Assembly: GCA_050248955.1 (NCBI GenBank)
Contig: JBFWRK010000011.1
Location: forward strand, 1-64,000
Origin: JBFWRK01 sp050248955
Lineage (GTDB): Bacteria > Actinomycetota > Acidimicrobiia > Acidimicrobiales > Ilumatobacteraceae
DNA length: 64,000 nt
Direction: 5' to 3'
Made by a program: the position numbers and the translations under genes. Position 1 is the stretch's first letter. Each line of letters begins with the position of its first letter. This document shows, piece after piece, positions 7,083-15,424 of this stretch. Under the pieces are notes generated by a model that was not told the DNA's origin, ran no database searches, and was given only the letters and a program-made list of their open reading frames with translations.

Positions 7083-8576
7083 GTGTCTGTTCCTGTGCTC
7101 ACGCGGGCTCGCCCGTCGTTCGCCAGCAAGTCCGAGTGGACTGCTGATGTCCGGGTCAACCTGCTCTCCGGTCTGGTCGTGGCTGTTGCGCTGATCCCTG
7201 AGGCGATCGCGTTCTCGGTCATAGCCGGTGTCGATCCTCGTGTCGGCCTGTTCGCGTCGTTCTCGCTTGCCGTCTCGATCGCGTTCACGGGTGGCCGGCC
7301 GGGCATGATCACCGCTGCCACGGGCGCGATGGCGCTCGTGATCGTGCCGTTGGTACGTGATCATGGTGTCGCCTACCTGTTCGCGGCGACGGTGCTGACC
7401 GGGCTGTTGCAGCTCGCCTGCGGGGTGCTCGGTGTCGGTCGGTTGATGCGGTTCGTGCCGCGTGGCGTGATGGTCGGCTTCGTCAACGCGCTCGCGATCT
7501 TGATCTTCAAAGCCCAGCTCGAGCACGTGATCGGCAAGTCGTGGATCGTGTACGCGATGGTCGCCGGTGGGGTGGCGATGATCTACCTGTTCCCGAAGGT
7601 GACCAGAGCTTTGCCCGCGCCGCTGATCGCGATCGCGGTGATCACTGCGATCGCCGTGTTCGGTCACATCGATGTTCCGACGGTCGGTGACATGGGTGAT
7701 CTGCCGAGCACGTTGCCGTGGTTCGGGATCCCGTCGGTGCCGTTCAGCTACGAGACGTTCACGATCATCTTCCCGTACGCGATCACGCTCACCCTCGTCG
7801 GTCTGCTCGAGTCGTTGCTCACCGCGCAGCTCGTCGACGACCTCACCGACACGAACTCCGACAAGGATCGCGAATCGCGTGGCCAGGGGATCGGCAACGT
7901 GATCACCGGCTTCCTCGGTGGAATGGCCGGCTGCGCGATGATCGGCCAGTCGATGATCAACGTGAAGTCCGGCGGTCGCACTCGCCTGTCGACGTTGTCG
8001 GCGGGCGTGTTCTTGCTGTTCATGATCCTCGTCCTCGGCAGCGTCGTCGAGGTGATTCCGATGGGTGCACTCGTGGCCGTGATGGTCGTGGTCGCCGTCA
8101 GCACCTTCGACTGGTCGAGCATCGACCCTGCCCACCTCCGTCGCAGCCCCCGTTCCGAGACCGCGGTCACCGTGCTCGTCGTCGGCATCGTGGTCTTCAC
8201 CCACAACCTCGCGATCGGTGTTATCGCCGGTGTGCTGCTCTCCGCAGTGTTCTTCGCCCGCAAGGTCGCCCACCTCGTCGACGTCACGAGCGTGTCCCAT
8301 CCCGACGACCAGACCACCGTCTACACGCTCACCGGTGCGCTGTTCTTCGCGTCGACCAACGAGCTGATCCACACCTTCGACTACACCGACCCTCATCGTC
8401 GGGTGGTCATCGATCTCGCCGACGCCCACGTCTGGGACGCCTCTGCCGTCGCCGCACTCGACGCCATCGTCGAACGCTTCGCACGCCACGGCATCACCGC
8501 CGAGATCATCGGGCTCAACGTCCCCAGCGAAGCGTTCCACACGCGTCTCAGCGGCACCCTCACCGCCGGCCACTGA
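7083..8576 (+). CDS. SulP family anion transporter with C-terminal STAS domain
   Basis: This 497-residue inner-membrane protein is a SulP/SLC26-family anion transporter, of unknown substrate (sulfate, bicarbonate and other anions occur in the family). It has the typical N-terminal core NLLSGLVVAVALIPEAIAFSVIAG, repeated hydrophobic segments, and a C-terminal STAS domain (about 400-497; VVIDLADAHVWDASAVAAL). GTG 7083 is chosen because GAAGGA lies 5 nt upstream (7072-7077); GTG 6993 in the same frame adds a Pro-rich, non-family 30 residues. A dyad 105 bp upstream matches one in front of the adjacent MerR gene, so MerR control is likely. Confidence 0.9.
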   Translation: MSVPVLTRARPSFASKSEWTADVRVNLLSGLVVAVALIPEAIAFSVIAGVDPRVGLFASFSLAVSIAFTGGRPGMITAATGAMALVIVPLVRDHGVAYLFAATVLTGLLQLACGVLGVGRLMRFVPRGVMVGFVNALAILIFKAQLEHVIGKSWIVYAMVAGGVAMIYLFPKVTRALPAPLIAIAVITAIAVFGHIDVPTVGDMGDLPSTLPWFGIPSVPFSYETFTIIFPYAITLTLVGLLESLLTAQLVDDLTDTNSDKDRESRGQGIGNVITGFLGGMAGCAMIGQSMINVKSGGRTRLSTLSAGVFLLFMILVLGSVVEVIPMGALVAVMVVVAVSTFDWSSIDPAHLRRSPRSETAVTVLVVGIVVFTHNLAIGVIAGVLLSAVFFARKVAHLVDVTSVSHPDDQTTVYTLTGALFFASTNELIHTFDYTDPHRRVVIDLADAHVWDASAVAALDAIVERFARHGITAEIIGLNVPSEAFHTRLSGTLTAGH

Positions 8577-8580
8577 GCCA

Positions 8581-8604
8581 CCCTTCCTTTACGTAATGGT
8601 AGAG
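8581..8604 (+). promoter_or_regulatory. putative MerR-family operator/promoter upstream of the merR-like gene
   Basis: CCCTTCCTTTACGTAATGGT followed by AGAG is the reverse-complement partner of the site at 6954-6977 (20 of 24 identical). TAGAGT at 8600-8605 occupies the -10 position, 44 nt ahead of the gene. Autoregulation by the encoded MerR protein is inferred. Confidence 0.6.
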
Positions 8605-8649
8605 TGTGAGGGCGCTACGCAGGCACCCGAACTGAAGGAGAACCCGAGC

Positions 8650-9066
8650 ATGGACAGCCAGATGCACCAGATCGGTGAAGTCGCCGATGCTGTCGGTCTG
8701 TCGCTGCGCACCATCCGCTACTACGAAGAGGCCGACCTGGTGCCGCCGAGCGGGCGCTCCGCAGGCGGCTTCCGGCTGTACACGGACGCCGACATCGACC
8801 GGCTCCGACTCGTCAAGAACATGAAGCCCCTCGACCTCTCGATCGACGAGATGCGCGATCTCCTTACGACCCGTGATCGGCTCGCCGACCCGGCGACCAC
8901 CAAACGCGACCACGAGCACCTCACGGGTCGCCTGGAGATGTTCGCGACGCTCGCCGACGAGCGCTGCCAGCGACTGCGCGACCAACTCGAAACTGCCGAG
9001 ACCATCAGCGCCACTCTCAGGACCGAGGTCGACGCAGCGACGGGGAAGGTTCGTTCACGGCGGTGA
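8650..9066 (+). CDS. MerR family transcriptional regulator
   Basis: This 138-residue protein has the N-terminal MerR winged helix (HQIGEVADAVGLSLRTIRYYEEADLV, then GGFRLYTDADIDRL) followed by a long dimerisation helix (about 75-125). It lacks the CxxC-type metal-binding cysteines of the mercury/copper subfamilies; its only Cys is in DERCQRL, so the ligand is unknown. The ATG at 8650 has AAGGAG at 8635-8640. Near-identical dyads in front of this gene and the adjacent SulP gene point to control of both. Its stop overlaps the GTG of a 26-codon ORF that itself overlaps the next gene. Confidence 0.92.
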   Translation: MDSQMHQIGEVADAVGLSLRTIRYYEEADLVPPSGRSAGGFRLYTDADIDRLRLVKNMKPLDLSIDEMRDLLTTRDRLADPATTKRDHEHLTGRLEMFATLADERCQRLRDQLETAETISATLRTEVDAATGKVRSRR

Positions 9067-9143
9067 GCGGCGCGGCCGATCCTGTTGCCGAAACGGCGCG
9101 CCGGCGCATCCGCGAGATCGTCTTCGACGGGATGACGCGATGA
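9063..9143 (+). CDS. 26-codon ORF bridging merR-like gene and fkbM-like gene
   Basis: GTG at 9063 overlaps the MerR stop (GTGA), and this frame's own stop overlaps the ATG of the next gene (ATGA). The peptide is Arg-rich in its second half (ETARRRIREIVFDGMTR). It has no recognisable family and could be a translational coupler, a remnant, or chance. Two similar double-overlap mini-ORFs occur in the atp operon. Confidence 0.3.
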   Translation: MSGAADPVAETARRRIREIVFDGMTR

Positions 9144-9940
9144 AGCGACTCCGTCGGGCGTTGGACGCCACCCGCGTGATCACCGGTGCTCGCCACCTGA
9201 CGGTGAGGACGCGATGTCAGCTGCTGCTCGTGCAGTGGCGGGTGCTGCTGAAGTTGCCTGGTAAGCGAGCACGCTCGATCTCGGTGCCTGGTGGTTCGGT
9301 GTACATCGCAGCGGAGACGATGGCCATCGACCTGGCGGTCTTCGTCGAGATCTGGATCGATCGGATCTTCCCGACCGACTGCAATGGGCGATTGGTGATC
9401 GATGTCGGCGCGCACAAGGGCTACTTCGGCGCCCGCGCTCTGGCCGATGGCGCACTGGCGGTCGTGTCATGCGAACCGCAGAGCCAGAACTTCTCGTTGC
9501 TCGAGCGTGCACGGCGGGCGAACCACCGACACGACTGCTGGACGATCGAGCGCGTGGCCATCGGCAGCGCCGAGGGTTCGGCGCAGCTCTACGTGTCCGC
9601 CGAGTCCTGGGCACACTCGATCCATCGGTCGATGGTCGATTCGACGGCATCGGAGGAAGTCGCGATGACCACGCTCGCAGCCGTGCTCCGGCGAGCGACA
9701 GCAGACTCGCCCGATGCCGACGTGGTGCTGAAGGTGAACGTCGAAGGGGCTGCCGCTGACGTCTTGATGCCGGCGACGTCCGAGGATCTCGAACACGTCC
9801 TCGAGATCCACCTCGACCACGAACCCGGGTCTCCGTACTCGCTCGACGATCTGCTCGGACATCTCGCCTCGGTCGGGCTGGACCACGTCACGCGCTCTGC
9901 CGAACGATTGTTCGTCATCACTCGCTCCGTCGACGTGTGA
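9140..9940 (+). CDS. FkbM family methyltransferase
   Basis: This 266-residue protein is a class I SAM-dependent methyltransferase of the FkbM type, which usually O-methylates sugars or natural products. The SAM-binding motif I is VIDVGAHKGYFG (86-97), motif II is near VVSCEPQSQNF, and VVLKVNVEGAAADVL is the FkbM-type I-K-x-D-V-E-G-like segment. The ATG overlaps the stop of the preceding 26-codon ORF. It is the first modification gene at the left border of the polysaccharide locus, so methylation of a glycan residue is a reasonable inference. Confidence 0.8.
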   Translation: MKRLRRALDATRVITGARHLTVRTRCQLLLVQWRVLLKLPGKRARSISVPGGSVYIAAETMAIDLAVFVEIWIDRIFPTDCNGRLVIDVGAHKGYFGARALADGALAVVSCEPQSQNFSLLERARRANHRHDCWTIERVAIGSAEGSAQLYVSAESWAHSIHRSMVDSTASEEVAMTTLAAVLRRATADSPDADVVLKVNVEGAAADVLMPATSEDLEHVLEIHLDHEPGSPYSLDDLLGHLASVGLDHVTRSAERLFVITRSVDV

Positions 9941-9979
9941 CGGCCGTTCAGCCGATCACAATCTCCGCGTTCGTGCGGG

Positions 9980-10040
9980 TACGTTGGCGCTGGTGCCGAG
10001 CGTCGGCACGGCGAGTGCGGTACCACCGGCCAGTGCCGGT
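9980..10040 (+). promoter_or_regulatory. candidate promoter and hairpin before the sugar-nucleotide operon
   Basis: TACGTT at 9980-9985 could be a -10 element, though no convincing -35 is present. A 6-bp stem ACCGGC/GCCGGT with a CAGT loop (10025-10040) lies just before the ribosome-binding site of the gene at 10061. The site is otherwise featureless. Confidence 0.3.
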
Positions 10041-10060
10041 CCAGAGAAGGGCGGATTGCC

Positions 10061-11317
10061 TTGGAAGATGTCGTGGTAGCTGCGGATGCGGTTACGAACT
10101 GTCGGTCGTGCGGATCTGATCGGTTGAAGCAGATCGTCGATCTCGGTCTGACGCCGATCGCGAACGCGCTCGTCGATGCGGAGAACGCGCCCGAGTCGGA
10201 CGCGGTCTATCCGCTGAACGTCGTCTTCTGCGAGGCCTGCGCGCTCGTGCAGCTCGGTGCCGCGCTGCCGGCGGGCGCCATGTTCGACACCGACTATCCG
10301 TACTTCTCGTCGTTCTCACCGGCGTTCGTCGAGCACGCCCGCGCGTACGCGGCGGCGATGACGGACCGCCTCGCTCTGTCCTCGGAGGATCTCGTCGTCG
10401 AGATCGCCAGCAACGATGGGTACCTGCTGAAGAACTTCGTCGCCAACGGTGTCCGCGCGTTGGGCGTCGACCCCTCGCCGGGTCCTGCCCGTGCCGCCGA
10501 GGAGATCGGTGTGCCGACGATCGTCGACTTCTTCGGTCGCAACGTCGCCGCGAAGATCGTCGAGTCGTACGGTCCGGCGCGCCTGGTGGCGGCGAACAAC
10601 GTGATGGCCCACGTTCCCGACCTCGACGACTTCGTCGGCGGTTTCGCGATCCTGCTCGCCGACGACGGTCTGCTCACGGTCGAGAACCCCTACGTGCGAG
10701 ATCTGGTCGACCACGTCGAGTTCGACACGATCTACCACGAGCACTACTGCTACTACTCCTGCTCGTCGGTCGACGCGCTGATGCAGCGTCACGGCCTCCA
10801 CCTCAACGACGTCGAGTACTTCCCCGACCTGCACGGCGGCACGCTGCGGTGGTTCATCGGCAAGCACCCCGCCCGCACGGCCCGCTGCGACGAGTACCTC
10901 GCGCGAGAGGAGCGCGACGGTCTGAGGACCTTCGCCTTCTACCAGGGCTTGAGCACGGCGGTCTCGGCGTGCCAGGAGTCGCTGCGGACCATGCTGACCG
11001 CGTTGCGCGCCGAGGGGCGGAGGGTCGTCGCCTACGGTGCGGCTGCCAAGGGCGCCACGCTCCTGAACAGCACGGGCATCGGCACCGACCTCCTCGACTA
11101 CGTCGTCGATCGGAACCCGCACAAGCAGGGCAAGTTGATGCCCGGCTGCCGGCTACCGATCCGTCCGGTCGAGGTCCTGCTCGACGACCGGCCCGATGAC
11201 GTGGTGCTCCTGAGCTGGAACTTCGCCGAGGAGATCGCCCGCCAGCAGCAGGCGTACGTCGAGCAGGGCGGTCGCTTCATCGTGCCCGTCCCGACGGCCC
11301 ACGTGCTCGGGAGCTGA
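10061..11317 (+). CDS. SAM-dependent C-methyltransferase of nucleotide-sugar type
   Basis: This 418-residue protein has the three-part architecture of NDP-hexose C-methyltransferases (TylCIII type). An N-terminal zinc site has C14, C17, C57 and C60; a SAM fold has LVVEIASNDGYLL near 112; and a C-terminal Rossmann-like domain has VVAYGAAAKGATLLN. The expected role is to add a C-linked methyl to a keto-sugar nucleotide, giving a branched sugar. The TTG at 10061 follows GAGAAGGG, 10 nt away; a GTG four codons later is possible. It precedes the cytidylyltransferase and epimerase-like genes, forming a nucleotide-sugar module. Confidence 0.85.
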   Translation: MEDVVVAADAVTNCRSCGSDRLKQIVDLGLTPIANALVDAENAPESDAVYPLNVVFCEACALVQLGAALPAGAMFDTDYPYFSSFSPAFVEHARAYAAAMTDRLALSSEDLVVEIASNDGYLLKNFVANGVRALGVDPSPGPARAAEEIGVPTIVDFFGRNVAAKIVESYGPARLVAANNVMAHVPDLDDFVGGFAILLADDGLLTVENPYVRDLVDHVEFDTIYHEHYCYYSCSSVDALMQRHGLHLNDVEYFPDLHGGTLRWFIGKHPARTARCDEYLAREERDGLRTFAFYQGLSTAVSACQESLRTMLTALRAEGRRVVAYGAAAKGATLLNSTGIGTDLLDYVVDRNPHKQGKLMPGCRLPIRPVEVLLDDRPDDVVLLSWNFAEEIARQQQAYVEQGGRFIVPVPTAHVLGS

Positions 11318-11383
11318 CCCTGAGCACCCCCGACGTTGCACGTTGGGCCGGACGGCTCACGTGCACGCTGCGCGCGAGGTCCA

Positions 11384-11389
11384 TACGCT
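11384..11389 (+). promoter_or_regulatory. candidate -10 element before the cytidylyltransferase
   Basis: TACGCT, the hexamer seen at several leaderless starts here, lies 15 nt before an in-frame ATG (11405) and 69 nt before the GTG preferred by homology, so it would make a short leader. Confidence 0.3.
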
Positions 11390-11458
11390 GAGCGGCGTTG
11401 ATCGATGCCCCGGAACGGCGGTCTGGGTGCTTCCCTGTCGAACCGAGGTGCTGGTCCC

Positions 11459-12226
11459 GTGAAGGTCGTGATTCTTGCCGGTGGAGTGGGGAGTCGTCTC
11501 AGCGAGGAGACCGACGTCCGCCCGAAGCCGATGGTCGAGATCGGCCACCGGCCGATCCTCTGGCACATCATGAAGCACTACGCCCACTACGGCTACGACG
11601 ATTTCGTCCTCTGCCTCGGGTACAAGAGCGACTACATCAAGCGCTACTTCCACGATGCGCTCGCGTTGGCCTCCAACATGACCATCGACTTCGGCCGCGG
11701 CACGGTCGAGTCGCACGACACCGTCCGCGACGACTGGAAGGTGACGCTCGTCGACACCGGCCAGCACACCGAGACCGGTGGCCGCATCCAGCGGATCCGC
11801 GAGTTCGTCGGTGACGAGCCGTTCATGCTGACCTATGGCGACGGAGTCGCGGACGTCGATCTCGAGGCGCTCGTCAAGTTCCACGAGTCGCACGGAAAGC
11901 TGGCGACGGTCACGGCCGTCCACCCGACCGCCCGCTTCGGCCAGCTGCAGCTCGACGGTGAGCTCGTCAGCCGGTTCGACGAGAAGCCGCAGATGTCCGA
12001 AGGCTGGATCAACGGCGGTTACTTCGTCCTCGAGCCGGGCATCTTCGACCACATCCCCGGCGACGTCGACTGGGCGAAGGAACCGCTCGAGAGCATCGCG
12101 ACGGCGGGCCAGCTCGCGGCGTTCAAGCACGAGGGCTTCTGGCAGTGCATGGACACCCTGCGGGACAAGATCTACCTCAACACCCTGTGGGATCAGGGCA
12201 CCCCTCCGTGGAAAGTCTGGGCCTGA
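11459..12226 (+). CDS. rfbF: glucose-1-phosphate cytidylyltransferase
   Basis: This 255-residue nucleotidyltransferase should make CDP-glucose from glucose 1-phosphate and CTP, the entry step to CDP-sugars. The N-terminal signature VVILAGGVGSRLSEET is followed by RPKPMVEIG and WHIMKHY; GYFVLEPGIF and CMDTLRDKIYL are C-terminal family motifs. GTG 11459 gives the family's exact N-terminus (VKVVILAGG) with GAGG 10 nt upstream; the in-frame ATG at 11405 would add 18 non-conserved residues. No CDP-glucose 4,6-dehydratase (RfbG) or RfbH is in the window, so the downstream sugar is unclear. Confidence 0.93.
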   Translation: MKVVILAGGVGSRLSEETDVRPKPMVEIGHRPILWHIMKHYAHYGYDDFVLCLGYKSDYIKRYFHDALALASNMTIDFGRGTVESHDTVRDDWKVTLVDTGQHTETGGRIQRIREFVGDEPFMLTYGDGVADVDLEALVKFHESHGKLATVTAVHPTARFGQLQLDGELVSRFDEKPQMSEGWINGGYFVLEPGIFDHIPGDVDWAKEPLESIATAGQLAAFKHEGFWQCMDTLRDKIYLNTLWDQGTPPWKVWA

Positions 12227-12269
12227 GCCCCGACCCCTCGAACGAGCAGACGAAAGGCGACAAGCGATC

Positions 12270-13292
12270 ATGAAGGTTCTCCTGACCGGTGCCGATGGCT
12301 ACATCGGTGTCCGCATGGGTCACGTCCTGATGGAGCGTGGCCACGACGTCACCGGGCTGGACAGCGGCTTCCACCGCGTCGGATGGCTGTACCACTCCGA
12401 CGAGCGGCGGCCGTCCGTGATCACCAAGGACACGCGCCACATCACCGTCGAGGACCTCGAGGGCTACGACGCGCTCGTGCACCTCGCCGAGGTGTCGAAC
12501 GATCCCGTCGGCGAGCTGAACCAAGATGTCACGTACAAGATCAACCACGAGGGCAGCCTGCGCCTCGCCTCGCTGGCGAAGCAGGCCGGCATCGAGCGGT
12601 TCGTCCACATGTCGAGCTGCAGCGTGTACGGCGCCTCCGGTGACCGGCCCAGCAGGGAGGGCGACCCGACGGAGCCGCTCACGTCGTACGCGAAGTGCAA
12701 GGTGCTGATCGAGCAGGACGTCGCGCCGCTCGCCGACGACAGCTTCTCGCCGACGTTCATGCGCAACGCCACGGCGTTCGGCGCGTCGCCGCGCCAGCGC
12801 TTCGACCTCGTGGTCAACGACCTCGCGGCGAGCGCGTTCCTCTACAACGAGATCCGCATGGCGAGCGACGGAACGCCGTGGCGCCCGTTCGTGCACATCG
12901 TGGACATCTCGCACGCCGTCGCGTGCGTGCTCGACGCGCCGCGCGACGTGATCCACAACGAGATCTTCAACGTGGGTTCGGACGAGGGGAACTACCAGGT
13001 CCGCCAGATCGCCGAGATCATCGGCTCGCTCGTGCCCGGTTGCGAGCTGATCTTCGGCGACTCCTCCGCCGACAAGCGCAACTACCGCGCCGACTTCACG
13101 AAGATCCACGAGCAGCTGCCCGGGTTCCAGTGCTCGTGGAACGTCGAGCGCGGCGCGAAGGACCTGCTCGACGTGTTCGCCCGCATCGGCTTCGACGAGG
13201 AGCTGTACCGCTTCCGCGGTCACACCCGGATCAAGCAGATCAAGCACCTGCTCGGCACCGCGCAGATCGACGACGACTTCTACTGGACCTGA
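12270..13292 (+). CDS. NAD-dependent epimerase/dehydratase (extended SDR)
   Basis: This 340-residue extended SDR has GADGYIG (7-13), the HLAEVSNDP strand-4 region and a Y140-x3-K144 active site. That places it among nucleotide-sugar epimerases, dehydratases and reductases. Its C-terminal half (FNVGSDEGNYQVRQIAEII) is typical of sugar-nucleotide SDRs. GAAAGGCGA lies upstream of the ATG. The neighbours (C-methyltransferase, RfbF, SAF-domain oxidoreductase) suggest it reduces or epimerises a CDP-bound sugar. It is not clearly the 4,6-dehydratase RfbG; the reaction is not assignable from motifs alone. Confidence 0.85.
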   Translation: MKVLLTGADGYIGVRMGHVLMERGHDVTGLDSGFHRVGWLYHSDERRPSVITKDTRHITVEDLEGYDALVHLAEVSNDPVGELNQDVTYKINHEGSLRLASLAKQAGIERFVHMSSCSVYGASGDRPSREGDPTEPLTSYAKCKVLIEQDVAPLADDSFSPTFMRNATAFGASPRQRFDLVVNDLAASAFLYNEIRMASDGTPWRPFVHIVDISHAVACVLDAPRDVIHNEIFNVGSDEGNYQVRQIAEIIGSLVPGCELIFGDSSADKRNYRADFTKIHEQLPGFQCSWNVERGAKDLLDVFARIGFDEELYRFRGHTRIKQIKHLLGTAQIDDDFYWT

Positions 13293-13357
13293 TCGCGTAT
13301 GAAGCTCTCCCGGAAGGCCATGAGCTGGGCCGGTCCGCGGCTCGAGAGGAGAACGAC

Positions 13358-14650
13358 GTGATCATCGTCGACAAGGCCCTGCAGGCCCGTCAGGACGCCG
13401 GCAACCCGATCCGGGTGGGCGTGGTCGGAGCCGGGTTCGCGGCCCGCGGCTTCGTGCACCAGGTGCTGCAGGCAACACCCGGGATGGACGTCTCGGTCGT
13501 CGCCAACCGGACACTCGCGCAGGCAGCGCGGGCGTACACGGACATCGGCATCGACGACTTCGTGACCGTCTCCTCGGCGGCGGAGCTCAGCGCGGCGATC
13601 GAACGCCGGCAGCATGCGATCACCGATGATCCGATGCTCGTGACGGAGGCCGGCGCGATCGAGTGCATCCTCGAGGCCACGGGTGCTGTCGAGTTCGGCG
13701 CCCAGATCGCCGTGTCGGCGATCGAGCACGGCAAGCACCTCGTGCTCCTCAACGCCGAGCTCGACGCAACCTTCGGGCCGATCCTGAAGAAGCGCGCCGA
13801 TGCCGCCGGCGTCGTGTTCGCGGATGCCGACGGTGATCAGCCCGGAGTACTGATGAACCTCGCTCGTGAGGCGGAGATGCTCGGCTTCACCCCGGTCGTG
13901 CTCGGGAACATCAAGTCGCTGTTGGATCACCGCCGCACTCCCGAGACGCAGGTCGGCTTCGCCGCCAGCGTGTTCCAGAACCCGAAGCCCGTCGCCAGCT
14001 TCGCCGATGGCTCCAAGATCGCCTTCGAGATGGCGTGCACTGCGAACGCCTCGGGATTCGGGGTGAGCCAACGGGGCATGGCGGGCCCGGCCACGAAGCG
14101 CGTGGAGGACGCCGCCGGGCTCTTCCCTGCCGAGAAGCTCTACCAGGAGGGCTCGGGGATCGTCGACTACATCCTCGGCGCCGAGCCGAGCTTCGGTGTC
14201 TTCGTGCTCGCCTGCAGCGACACGTGGTTCCACCAGCGGTACATGAAGATCTACAAGATGGGTGAAGGCCCGATCTACACCTTCTATCGACCGTTCCACC
14301 TGGGACCGCTGGAGACGCCACTCAGCGTTGCCCGCGCCGTGCTCTTCCAGGACGCGGCCGTGACGCCGAAGGGCGCACCGGTCTGCGACGTGATCGCACT
14401 GGCGAAGTTCGACCTCACCGCCGGGACCAGGCTCGATGGCGTCGGCGGGTTCACGTGCTACGGCGTCCTGGAGAACAGCCCGCAGGCCCGACCGGAGCGC
14501 CTGCTGCCGATGGGCCTCTCGGAGGGCTGCGTGCTGACGCGCGACCTGCCGCAGGACGCGCCGATCACGTTCGACGACGTCGAGCTCCCGGCCGGTCGCC
14601 TGTCCGACGCTCTGTGGCATGAGCAAATCGACACCTTTGCGCTCGCTTGA
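13358..14650 (+). CDS. SAF-domain oxidoreductase, homoserine-dehydrogenase-like
   Basis: This 430-residue protein starts with a Rossmann NAD(P) fold (IRVGVVGAGFAARGFVHQVLQ, near 17-37) related to homoserine dehydrogenase-like and Gfo-type enzymes. It ends in an SAF-like domain (GCVLTRDLPQDAPITFDDVEL), the fold found in sialic acid synthases and antifreeze-like proteins. GTG 13358 has AGGAG about 7 nt upstream. Proteins of this kind recur next to RfbF/SDR/C-methyltransferase sets in glycan loci; I infer an oxidoreductase step on a sugar or sugar-derived acid, with substrate unknown. The stop overlaps the next start (TTGA). Confidence 0.75.
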   Translation: MIIVDKALQARQDAGNPIRVGVVGAGFAARGFVHQVLQATPGMDVSVVANRTLAQAARAYTDIGIDDFVTVSSAAELSAAIERRQHAITDDPMLVTEAGAIECILEATGAVEFGAQIAVSAIEHGKHLVLLNAELDATFGPILKKRADAAGVVFADADGDQPGVLMNLAREAEMLGFTPVVLGNIKSLLDHRRTPETQVGFAASVFQNPKPVASFADGSKIAFEMACTANASGFGVSQRGMAGPATKRVEDAAGLFPAEKLYQEGSGIVDYILGAEPSFGVFVLACSDTWFHQRYMKIYKMGEGPIYTFYRPFHLGPLETPLSVARAVLFQDAAVTPKGAPVCDVIALAKFDLTAGTRLDGVGGFTCYGVLENSPQARPERLLPMGLSEGCVLTRDLPQDAPITFDDVELPAGRLSDALWHEQIDTFALA

Positions 14651-15417
14651 GCCGTCCCGCGCTCGTTCGCGCTGTGCGTGGCACTAGAACAGCGATCGTG
14701 GCCGACAAGCGACGTCTCCTCCGCTCGATGCCAGCACCCGTGCAGCGGGTCCTCGAGCTCGCGATCCCCGGTGACCACGTCGCCTGGGGCAGCCTCCGGC
14801 GCCTCGAGCCCTACAGCGACTCGTACGGCTTCGAGCGTGGGACCGCGATCGACCGCTACTACATCGAGCGCTTCCTGGCTGCGAGGACCCACCTGTTCCG
14901 CGGGCGGGGGCTCGAAGTGGACAACCCGTCGTACCTGAACGAGTTCGGTGGGGAGCGCATGACGAGCACCGAAGTCGTCGACATCAACCCGCAGAACCCT
15001 CAGGCGACGCTGGTCGCGGACCTGACCGACGTGGGCAGCCTGCCGGCCGAGTCGTACGACATCATCGTGCTCACCCAGGTGCTCCACTACGTTCCCCAGC
15101 CGGAGAGGATCGTCCAGAACGTCGTCCAGGCAGTGGCCCCCGGGGGCTGGATCCTGGCCACCGCGCCGTGCGCCGGCCGTACGTTGACGCCTGCGGAGGG
15201 CATCGACCACTGGCGGGCGACGCCGGCGTCGATGGAAGCGTTGTTCGCCGAGAACGCGCCGACGTACGAGCGGCACCACGAGGTGTTCGGCAACCTGCTC
15301 TCGGGAGTGGCGTCGCTCTACGGGCTGGCCGCGGGCGAACTGACTCCGGAGGAGCTCGATCCGAAGGACCCCAGGTTCCCGTTGATCGCGGCGGTGGCGG
15401 TGCACCGACCCGCATGA
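14647..15417 (+). CDS. class I SAM-dependent methyltransferase (Methyltransf_11 type)
   Basis: This protein of up to 256 residues has an N-terminal segment WGSLRRLEPYSDSYGFERG and IDRYYIERFL common in methyltransferases of actinobacterial glycan clusters. It continues with SYDIIVLTQVLHYV (motif IV) and APGGWILATAPC. The usual G-x-G motif I is degenerate (RGLEVDNPSYLNEFGG). The start is uncertain: TTG 14647 overlaps the preceding stop, and GTG 14674, GTG 14698 and ATG 14728 are in frame. A role in modifying a glycan residue is inferred. Confidence 0.75.
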   Translation: MSRPALVRAVRGTRTAIVADKRRLLRSMPAPVQRVLELAIPGDHVAWGSLRRLEPYSDSYGFERGTAIDRYYIERFLAARTHLFRGRGLEVDNPSYLNEFGGERMTSTEVVDINPQNPQATLVADLTDVGSLPAESYDIIVLTQVLHYVPQPERIVQNVVQAVAPGGWILATAPCAGRTLTPAEGIDHWRATPASMEALFAENAPTYERHHEVFGNLLSGVASLYGLAAGELTPEELDPKDPRFPLIAAVAVHRPA

Positions 15418-15424
15418 CCCGATC

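Noticed and set aside
13300..13362. 20-codon ORF (MKLSRKAMSWAGPRLERRTT) whose stop overlaps the SAF-domain gene start.
   Set aside because: It has no ribosome-binding site and does not overlap the upstream stop, unlike the double-overlap mini-ORFs. A strong ribosome-binding site inside it already serves the downstream GTG.
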